From positions 1-12,557 of the forward strand of contig WFUI01000080.1 in assembly GCA_015485035.1 (NCBI GenBank): 12,557 nt of DNA, given 5' to 3'. A program made the translations under genes and the position numbers. Below the pieces are notes generated by a model. The model saw only the letters and a program-made list of their open reading frames with translations. It was not told the DNA's origin and did no database searches. This DNA is from Mariprofundus sp. GTDB lineage: Bacteria; Pseudomonadota; Zetaproteobacteria; Mariprofundales; Mariprofundaceae. Positions 6,407 to 12,557 of this stretch are shown piece after piece (the stretch's first letter is position 1; every line of letters begins with the position of its first letter).

Positions 6407-7972
6407 TCAATGGTGTACTGCATCAAGCACAGGCGCCGCCTGTGCCAGTGCAGCTGCAGCCAGCTTGCTCGTTGTTGCCTGATCAACCAAATGGGATACC
6501 GAGACATGCAGATAATCCAGCACAGGTAAAGGATAGAAACCAATCCACAACGTCAGCATAATCAATGGAACGAAATAGCCGAACTCACGCATATTCATGT
6601 CCTGCATGGTTTTGACGCTATCCTTGATCAGATCTCCCATAATCACGCGCTTATACATCCACAAGGTATAACAGGCTGACAGTATCACACTGGTTGCCGC
6701 TGCAATGGCCACCCACTTGGTGGACATGCCCAAATACACCGGATTTGCTTCAAACGTTCCGATCAATACCATGATTTCGCCAATAAATGCCGATGCCCCC
6801 GGCAACGCCACATTGGCCATACAGAAAAACATCATTACGGCGGCAAACACCGGCATCACATTGACCACACCGCCGTAATCACCGATTTCCCTCGTATGCA
6901 AGCGGTCGTACATCACCCCGACACAGAGGAACAGGGCTGCGGCCACAAATCCATGCGAAATCATACCAATGACCGCGCCTTCAACAGCCACCTGAGTAAA
7001 CATAAATGTTCCCAGTGTTACAAAACCCATGTGTGCAATCGATGAATAGGCAATCAGACGCTTCATGTCCGTTTGCATCATCGCCACCAGCGAGATATAA
7101 ATGATCGCCACCAGTGACAGCGCCACAATGAACGGCACGAAATATTGGGAGGCATCCGGCAGCATCGGCAAAGAGAAACGTAGAAAACCATACGCCCCCA
7201 TTTTCAACAGAATACCGGCCAGGATTACCGAGCCTGCAGTCGGTGCTTCGGTATGTGCATCCGGTAACCATGTATGCACCGGCCACATCGGCACTTTGAC
7301 GGCAAAGGCAATAAAGAATGCGATAAATATCCAGAACTGCCAGGTGAAATCAAACGGGTAATCCATGAATGCCAACAAACTGAATGTGTGGCCGGCCTCA
7401 AAATACATGGCCAGAATAGCAATCAACATCAATACTGAGCCTGCCAGCGTATACAGAAAGAATTTAATCGTAGCGTATACACGGTTCTTGCCACCCCAGA
7501 TTCCGATGATCAGGTACATCGGAATCAGCATTGCTTCCCAGAAGAAGTAAAACAGAATCGCATCCAGTGCACAGAACACGCCAATCAGTGTCGTTTCAAG
7601 AACCAGGAAAGCGATCATATATTCTTTCACACGGGTCTGAATACATGTCCATGCCGAGACAATACACACCACAGTCAACAGGCTTGTCAGCAGTATGAAC
7701 GGCATCGATATACCATCCACACCAAGCTGATAATTAATATTGAATACGCTGATCCAGGGGTGTAGTTCCTCGAATTGCATATGCGCCGTGCCGGTGTCAA
7801 ATTGCAATGCCAACGGCAACGTGACCAGGAAGGTTGCAATCGAGACACCCAAAGCAGCCCAGCGCACAGCATTATCGCCGCGCACAAACAGCCAGATTAC
7901 GAGCGCACCCAGCGTCGGCAAGAAGATACTTAGCGACAGGATTGGAAAGCCCATGACGTTGTTTAAATCCAT
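6407..7972 (-). CDS. nuoM: NADH-quinone oxidoreductase subunit M
   Basis: NuoM is the middle antiporter-like subunit of the complex I membrane arm. At 521 residues it is close to the E. coli length (509), and hydrophobic helices run throughout. The key channel residues are present: Glu146 in FYFFWEAMLIPMYLI, Lys226 in FAVKVPMWPVHTWLPDAH (about 223-240), and Lys257 in LAGILLKMGAYG. The C-terminus is alanine-rich (TTSKLAAAALAQAAP) before a short His-His end, an unremarkable variable tail. The ATG at 7972 has GGGGAG nine bases upstream, directly after the nuoL stop. Only one nuoM copy is present, so this is not the two-NuoM arrangement known in some bacteria, at least within this locus. Confidence 0.98.
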   Translation of the reverse strand: MDLNNVMGFPILSLSIFLPTLGALVIWLFVRGDNAVRWAALGVSIATFLVTLPLALQFDTGTAHMQFEELHPWISVFNINYQLGVDGISMPFILLTSLLTVVCIVSAWTCIQTRVKEYMIAFLVLETTLIGVFCALDAILFYFFWEAMLIPMYLIIGIWGGKNRVYATIKFFLYTLAGSVLMLIAILAMYFEAGHTFSLLAFMDYPFDFTWQFWIFIAFFIAFAVKVPMWPVHTWLPDAHTEAPTAGSVILAGILLKMGAYGFLRFSLPMLPDASQYFVPFIVALSLVAIIYISLVAMMQTDMKRLIAYSSIAHMGFVTLGTFMFTQVAVEGAVIGMISHGFVAAALFLCVGVMYDRLHTREIGDYGGVVNVMPVFAAVMMFFCMANVALPGASAFIGEIMVLIGTFEANPVYLGMSTKWVAIAAATSVILSACYTLWMYKRVIMGDLIKDSVKTMQDMNMREFGYFVPLIMLTLWIGFYPLPVLDYLHVSVSHLVDQATTSKLAAAALAQAAPVLDAVHH

Positions 7973-7987
7973 CGTCCTTCTCTCCCC

Positions 7988-9973
7988 TTAACCGTTCAAC
8001 ATCAGATAGGTCAGGAATCCGAAGACACCGATCACCATCGCAAATGCATAATGAAATACCATGCCGGTCTGCATTGCACGCATACGCGCAGCGCCGGACA
8101 TAATCGAATCCACGATACCGCCGTGAATCACACCCTTGTCAATCATGGCCAGATCACCGGACTTCCAGAAGAAGTTACCCAATCGTTGGGCTGGCTGAAT
8201 GAATATTTTTTCGTACAACTCGTCCCAGTACCATTTATTAAGCAGGAATTTGTGTACCGCAGGAGATATTGCAACCATTTTTGCCGGCAATGCCGTTTCA
8301 CGATAATACATGGCATACGCAAGGCTGATGCCTCCTATAGCCAGCCAGAATGGCATAGACAGCAAAAAGTGGAACATACCGTGCTCACCTTCCTCGGCAA
8401 TCATCTTCAGCGGATTATGTGCATCAAGCACGAACAGTGAATTCCCAAAATAACCGTTCACCACTTCAGGATTGGCAATATCCAGTACCATCACACCCCA
8501 CGCCCCGGCAGCCAGCGCACCCACTGCCAGTATCATCAATGGAATTGTGATGACCTTGGGAGATTCGTGCACATGTGATTTCACTTCTGCCGGAACCCGA
8601 TCCGAGTTATGGAAAGTCAGGAAGAACATGCGGAAGGTGTAGAAGGCCGTCATAAACACTGCCGTCAGCACCGCAAAGGAGGCAAAATCACCTACCCATC
8701 CCATTTCACGCACCACGGTCGCCTCGATAATCAAATCCTTGGACCAGAATCCGGCAAATGGCGGCACGCCTGATAAGGCCAGCGCTGCAATAAACATGGT
8801 GATATAGGTAATCGGCATATATTTACGTAACTGCCCCATCTTGCGAATATCCTGATTGGCCATCACCGCATGAATGACCGAACCCGCAGCCAGGAACAGC
8901 AGAGCCTTAAAGAAAGCATGCGTCATCAAATGGAAGATTCCTACCGAATAAGCCGACACACCGCAGGCCACAAACATATATCCCAGTTGCGAACAGGTGG
9001 AATAGGCGATAACACGTTTAATATCATTTTGAACCAGACCAATCGTAGCGCATAACCAGGCAGTCGTAGCCCCAACCAGTACCACTGCAGCCAGTGCAAC
9101 CTCGGAGTATTCAAACATCGGCGACAGACGAGCTACCATAAACACACCGGCAGTAACCATGGTTGCGGCATGGATCAAAGCAGAAATCGGAGTCGGACCT
9201 TCCATGGAATCAGGTAGCCACACATGCAGCGGCACCTGACCGGATTTACCCATCGCGCCCACAAACAGAGCCAGGCAAATAAATGTAATGGCGCTGATCT
9301 GCCAATTCATGAAATCCAGCGTGATCCCCTTTTCAACAAAACCGGGCACCATATCAAACACCGTTTTATAATCGACGCTGCCGAAGTAGAACCAGATCGC
9401 CAGAACACCGATCAGAAAACCGAAATCTCCGATCCGGTTGACAATAAAAGCCTTGAGCGCGGCATAATTGGCACTTTCTCGTTTATACCAGAAACCGATC
9501 AACAGATAGGAAAACAGACCCACTGCTTCCCAACCGAAAAACAGGGTAAAGAAACTGTTACCCATGACCAGCACCAGCATGGAAAATGTAAATGCCGAAA
9601 TATAGGAGAAAAAGCGTGAATATCCCGGATCACCGTGCATATAACCGATGGTATAGATATGCACACAGGCAGACACGATGGTGACAACCAGCATCATAAG
9701 AGCCGTCAACGGGTCAATCATCATGCCGACAGGTACAACAAAATCGCCGGAAATTATCCAGGTCCAGTAGTCACCGTAGAATGAAGCACCATCCAGCACC
9801 TGCATAAATACATGTATGGACAACAGCGCCGAAATAATAACCGCGCCGGATGTTATCAGATGAGACAGTTTATCTTTCAAAGCCCAGCCAAACAGGCCGG
9901 CAAGCAAAGCAGCCAGCAGCGGCAGGCCGGGAATAGCGAGCAGCTCTGTTGTATTCAGTGTCATTTCTTGCAC
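7988..9973 (-). CDS. nuoL: NADH-quinone oxidoreductase subunit L
   Basis: NuoL is the distal antiporter-like subunit of complex I, which also carries the long lateral helix that braces NuoM and NuoN. The frame gives 661 residues from GTG 9973, or 658 from ATG 9964; both fit the family (E. coli 613, others longer). Numbered from the GTG, Glu149 is in FFGWEAVGLFSYLLIGFWY, Lys243 in GKSGQVPLHVWLPDS, and the helix ALIHAATMVTAGVF is at about 265-278. Residues about 480-610 hold the variable linker leading to the lateral helix region, and a last membrane segment ends at LNG. Start choice is uncertain: GGGGGAG is 5 nt before the GTG, while the ATG has only AGGTG 6 nt upstream. It follows nuoK by 12 nt. 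Confidence 0.98.
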   Translation of the reverse strand: MQEMTLNTTELLAIPGLPLLAALLAGLFGWALKDKLSHLITSGAVIISALLSIHVFMQVLDGASFYGDYWTWIISGDFVVPVGMMIDPLTALMMLVVTIVSACVHIYTIGYMHGDPGYSRFFSYISAFTFSMLVLVMGNSFFTLFFGWEAVGLFSYLLIGFWYKRESANYAALKAFIVNRIGDFGFLIGVLAIWFYFGSVDYKTVFDMVPGFVEKGITLDFMNWQISAITFICLALFVGAMGKSGQVPLHVWLPDSMEGPTPISALIHAATMVTAGVFMVARLSPMFEYSEVALAAVVLVGATTAWLCATIGLVQNDIKRVIAYSTCSQLGYMFVACGVSAYSVGIFHLMTHAFFKALLFLAAGSVIHAVMANQDIRKMGQLRKYMPITYITMFIAALALSGVPPFAGFWSKDLIIEATVVREMGWVGDFASFAVLTAVFMTAFYTFRMFFLTFHNSDRVPAEVKSHVHESPKVITIPLMILAVGALAAGAWGVMVLDIANPEVVNGYFGNSLFVLDAHNPLKMIAEEGEHGMFHFLLSMPFWLAIGGISLAYAMYYRETALPAKMVAISPAVHKFLLNKWYWDELYEKIFIQPAQRLGNFFWKSGDLAMIDKGVIHGGIVDSIMSGAARMRAMQTGMVFHYAFAMVIGVFGFLTYLMLNG

Positions 9974-9985
9974 CTGTGCTCCCCC

Positions 9986-10291
9986 TTAACCCTGCAACGT
10001 GTTGATATCTTCGACTTCAATCGATCCACGCATACGGTAGAAACTCACCAGAATCGCCAATCCGACAGCCACTTCACAAGCCGCCACAGTCAACACAAAA
10101 AACACAAAAATCTGCCCGGACAAATCATTCAGAAAATGTGAAAATGCAACCAGATTGATATTCACGGCCAGCAGCATTAACTCAATGCACATCAGAATGG
10201 TGATCACATTCTTGCGGTTCAGGAACAGGCCGATCACACCAAGCGAAAACAACGCAGCGCCGACAATCAGATACTCAGACAATCCAACCAT
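9986..10291 (-). CDS. nuoK: NADH-quinone oxidoreductase subunit K
   Basis: NuoK is a small three-helix subunit in the membrane arm of complex I, related to MrpC of antiporters, and takes part in the proton path between the quinone end and the pumps. The 101-residue length is typical. Three hydrophobic segments are at about 4-23, 29-50 and 61-84. The two conserved membrane glutamates are Glu37 ([11 protein letters not shown]) and Glu73 ([11 protein letters not shown]), matching E. coli Glu36 and Glu72. The start overlaps the nuoJ stop as TAATG, sharing one base, so translation is probably coupled; GAGG lies five bases upstream inside the end of nuoJ. Confidence 0.98.
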   Translation of the reverse strand: MVGLSEYLIVGAALFSLGVIGLFLNRKNVITILMCIELMLLAVNINLVAFSHFLNDLSGQIFVFFVLTVAACEVAVGLAILVSFYRMRGSIEVEDINTLQG

Positions 10292-10875
10292 TACATCCTC
10301 ACCTTGCGAATCCGATCTTCGCGACGTACTTTCACCTGTGCATTGATGTTCTGGTATTTCGCATCCTTGCGGTTGCGAATTGTCAGCACAATTGCACCAA
10401 CCAGTGCTACGAGCAGGATAATTGCCGCAATTTCAAACCCTAGTAAATACTTCGTGTACAGGATCTGGCCGATCTCCGCCGTATTGTTGACTTCCCTGCC
10501 AAAATGCTCGGCGACTGCCTTATCACCCTGTGCAAACACGCCTGAACTGGACGCGGCCACAAATTCAATCAGTAATAGTACGGCAATCATGCCGCCCAGC
10601 GGCAGATATTGCACCACGCCCTCTTTCAGTTTCGCTACATTCACTTCCAGCATCATGATCACAAACATGAACAGCACCATCACTGCGCCGACATAAATCA
10701 GAATCAGGATAACACCCAGAAACTCGGCATCGAGCATAAAAAACAGGCCGGCTGCATTAAAGAAACATAAGATCAGGAACAGCACCGAATGCATGGTATT
10801 ACGCGACAGTACAACACCTATTCCGGCCAGGATTGATAACCCGCCAAACAGGTTAAAAAATACGGTTTCGAGCAT
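10291..10875 (-). CDS. nuoJ: NADH-quinone oxidoreductase subunit J
   Basis: NuoJ (ND6 in mitochondria) is a five-helix membrane subunit near the quinone end of complex I; its third helix changes shape during turnover. The protein has 194 residues (E. coli 184). Hydrophobic segments are at about 5-23, 29-47, 52-75, 90-110 and 143-165. The conserved third helix reads [20 protein letters not shown] (about 53-72), the best recognition feature of the family. The C-terminal tail, about 168-194, is strongly basic and cytoplasmic. GGGAGGGG lies just before the ATG, 19 nt after the nuoI stop. The stop overlaps the nuoK start by one base. Confidence 0.98.
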   Translation of the reverse strand: MLETVFFNLFGGLSILAGIGVVLSRNTMHSVLFLILCFFNAAGLFFMLDAEFLGVILILIYVGAVMVLFMFVIMMLEVNVAKLKEGVVQYLPLGGMIAVLLLIEFVAASSSGVFAQGDKAVAEHFGREVNNTAEIGQILYTKYLLGFEIAAIILLVALVGAIVLTIRNRKDAKYQNINAQVKVRREDRIRKVRM

Positions 10876-10894
10876 TACCCCTCCCTACCCTTAA

Positions 10895-11377
10895 TCAACT
10901 GTAACGAGCATCAGCAGCGAGATTCGCTGCAATCTGCGGCTCATATCGATCGCCATTGGCCAGCAACATATCCTTGGTGTAATAAAGTTCACCACGCGTT
11001 TCAGTTGCATATTCAAATTCCTGAGTCTCGACAATTGCATCAACCGGACAGGCTTCCTGACAAAAACCACAGTAGATACACTTGGTCATATCGATATCGT
11101 AACGGGTAGTGCGCCGTGAACCATCATCGCGCTCTTCCGACTCGATAGTAATAGCCAGCGCCGGACAAACCACTTCGCACAACTTGCATGCAATACAGCG
11201 CTCCTCGCCGGACTCATAACGGCGTAGCGCATGCAGACCACGAAAACGCGGCGACAACCATGTTTTCTCTTCCGGATATTCCACCGTAATCTTCTTCTTG
11301 AACAGATAACGACCCGTTACTGATAAACCGATCAGCAATTCCCACAGGAACCATGTCTTGAATGCACGTTTCAGCAT
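10895..11377 (-). CDS. nuoI: NADH-quinone oxidoreductase subunit I (2 x 4Fe-4S)
   Basis: NuoI is the ferredoxin-like peripheral subunit that carries clusters N6a and N6b on the electron path to N2 and quinone. The ATG at 11377 gives 160 residues, the usual length for the short form (E. coli 180). Two complete cluster motifs are visible: Cys61, 64, 67 and 71 in [12 protein letters not shown] and Cys100, 103, 106 and 110 in [12 protein letters not shown]. As usual for two-cluster ferredoxins, the last Cys of each motif probably binds the other cluster. The N-terminal amphipathic helix contacts the membrane arm. A TTG at 11395 in frame would add six residues, but GGGGGT 6 nt before the ATG favours the shorter form. 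It starts 18 nt after the nuoH stop. Confidence 0.98.
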   Translation of the reverse strand: MLKRAFKTWFLWELLIGLSVTGRYLFKKKITVEYPEEKTWLSPRFRGLHALRRYESGEERCIACKLCEVVCPALAITIESEERDDGSRRTTRYDIDMTKCIYCGFCQEACPVDAIVETQEFEYATETRGELYYTKDMLLANGDRYEPQIAANLAADARYS

Positions 11378-11395
11378 CGTGTTACCCCCACGCAA

Positions 11396-12457
11396 TCACC
11401 TCCACGCCAACCAGAAATTGATGATACCATCGAGTCCAGGTGTATAAATGAACACACCGACGACAAAAATCCAGCCCAGCGTCCACGGCAGGAAAATTTT
11501 CCAGCCCAGTCGCATCATCTGATCATAGCGATAGCGCGGGAAAGTGGCCCGGAACCAGATAAACACAAAGATCAGGAATGCGGCTTTACCCAACAACCAG
11601 AATGTCCCGGGAATAATATCCAGAGCCGGAATCGGCGCATACCAGCCGCCGAGAAACAAAATCGAGGTCATAAGGCTGATCAAGATCATGGCGCCATATT
11701 CAGCCAGCGAGAATGTGGCGAACCACATGCCTGAATATTCAACATGATAACCGGCCACCAGCTCTTCGGTTTCAGTCAGATCAAACGGCGTACGACCGGC
11801 TTCAGCGCAACCCGAGATAAAAAAGACCAGTAAAATCGGGAACAACGGAATCATATACCAGTGCAGAAGCCCTCCCTGCTGCGCATGCACGATGTCAGCC
11901 AGATCAAGCGAACCAGCCAACATCATAACCGTAACCAAGCCAAACCCCATGGCAATTTCATAGGAAATCATCTGACAGGTTGTACGAATTGAACCCATGA
12001 TGGCGTATTTGGAGTTGGACGCCCAACCTGCCATCAGGAAGCCATATACGGACAAAGAAGAAATTGCCAGGATATACAGCAGCCCTACATTCAGATGAGC
12101 GATAGCCATCACATGCGGTTCATCCCAAAACCCGAACAATGTTGTTTCACCAAATGGCACCACAGCAAATGCTATCAACGCAGGAGTCAGCGCCAGAATC
12201 GGCGCCCCGACAAAAAGGAGCTTATTAGCCCGGGCCGGGATAATTGTCTCTTTCAAAAACAGTTTCAGACCATCAGCCAGTGGTTGCAGCAATCCGGCCG
12301 GACCAACGCGATTACAACCTTTCCGCACCTGTATCCAACCAATTATACGCCGCTCAAAATAAGTGATATAAGCGACAGACAGCGCTATCGGAACAGCAAT
12401 AGCAAGGATTTCCAGCGCCCAGATTCCTGCCTGAATGGCCATATCTACTCCACTCAT
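11396..12457 (-). CDS. nuoH: NADH-quinone oxidoreductase subunit H
   Basis: NuoH (ND1) is the membrane subunit that forms the quinone-binding cavity with NuoB and NuoD and links it to the proton channels. The protein has 353 residues (E. coli 325) with about eight to nine hydrophobic helices. Signature stretches are intact: YFERRIIGWIQVRKGCNRVG (about 33-52) followed by GPAGLLQPLADGLKLFLKE (52-70). The acidic loop GCAEAGRTPFDLTETEEL starts at about 216, with Glu219, Glu229, Glu231 and Glu232, and continues to HVEYSG with Glu240. The ATG is preceded by GGGGGA and overlaps the stop of the upstream frame as ATGA, which indicates coupling to the preceding gene. Confidence 0.98.
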   Translation of the reverse strand: MSGVDMAIQAGIWALEILAIAVPIALSVAYITYFERRIIGWIQVRKGCNRVGPAGLLQPLADGLKLFLKETIIPARANKLLFVGAPILALTPALIAFAVVPFGETTLFGFWDEPHVMAIAHLNVGLLYILAISSLSVYGFLMAGWASNSKYAIMGSIRTTCQMISYEIAMGFGLVTVMMLAGSLDLADIVHAQQGGLLHWYMIPLFPILLVFFISGCAEAGRTPFDLTETEELVAGYHVEYSGMWFATFSLAEYGAMILISLMTSILFLGGWYAPIPALDIIPGTFWLLGKAAFLIFVFIWFRATFPRYRYDQMMRLGWKIFLPWTLGWIFVVGVFIYTPGLDGIINFWLAWR

Positions 12458-12557
12458 TGGGTTCCCCCTTTAATGGAGGCGGCACTAACATCCGACAAAT
12501 CGCCACCCACACCCCGCTTGGCTACAAACAGCACGCCAGGACTGACATCTTCTCGCA
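12454..12557 (-). CDS. nuoG: Probable NuoG C-terminal end (starts outside the window)
   Basis: Only the last 33 residues and the TGA stop are inside the window. They read EDVSPGVLFVAKRGVGGDLS from the second residue, then a short tail ending KGGTQ. The stop overlaps the nuoH start by four bases. The PGVLFVAKRGVGG stretch resembles the end of the molybdopterin-dinucleotide-binding fold found at the C-terminus of NuoG-type proteins, and nuoG directly before nuoH is the standard order. The fragment is too short for a firm call. NuoG is the large peripheral iron-sulfur subunit of complex I that passes electrons from NuoE and NuoF; none of its cluster motifs are in view. Confidence 0.65.
   Translation of the reverse strand, partial: REDVSPGVLFVAKRGVGGDLSDVSAASIKGGTQ

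Overview
The window is a compact, fully minus-strand block of bioenergetic housekeeping genes. Read in the direction of transcription (from high to low coordinates) it holds the tail of a respiratory complex I (nuo) operon, probably nuoG(C-terminal end)-nuoH-I-J-K-L-M-N, followed by the first seven genes of an F1Fo ATP synthase operon, atpI-B-E-F-H-A-G. atpG runs off the low-coordinate edge, where atpD and atpC would be expected. The only gene-free stretches are a 167-nt gap between nuoN and atpI, which carries the atp promoter and leader, and a 112-nt spacer between atpH and atpA. No stretch above 300 bases lacks a gene. I see no tRNA, rRNA, mobile element, CRISPR array or phage gene.

The organism is a bacterium of the Pseudomonadota type. 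The uninterrupted order atpI-B-E-F-H-A-G, the 160-residue NuoI with two 4Fe-4S motifs and the single copies of nuoL, nuoM and nuoN point that way. By eye, base composition is near half GC. The c subunit carries Glu in a Glu-Ser-Phe-Pro motif rather than the Asp usual in E. coli-like lineages. This fits deeper-branching or chemolithotrophic groups (for example Acidithiobacillus-like or Mariprofundus-like bacteria), but this placement is a guess from memory and was not tested.

The two operons work together. The complex I membrane arm (NuoH, J, K, L, M, N) with the ferredoxin-like NuoI couples quinone chemistry to proton translocation. The ATP synthase uses (or, in reverse electron flow, maintains) the proton gradient: Fo subunits a, b and c are encoded by atpB, atpF and atpE, and F1 subunits delta, alpha and gamma by atpH, atpA and atpG. 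The genes are tightly packed (ATGA and TAATG overlaps, gaps of 12 to 38 nt), as expected for polycistronic units.

The region is largely ordinary. Points worth a second look are: a near-consensus sigma70-type promoter for the atp operon with a small leader reading frame; a TTG start for atpB; the 112-nt atpH-atpA spacer with three repeat arms that could form alternative hairpins, plus a 30-codon frame ending one base before atpA; the lack of a visible terminator between nuo and atp; and a G-rich ribosome-binding style confined to the nuo genes. I found no previously undescribed system.
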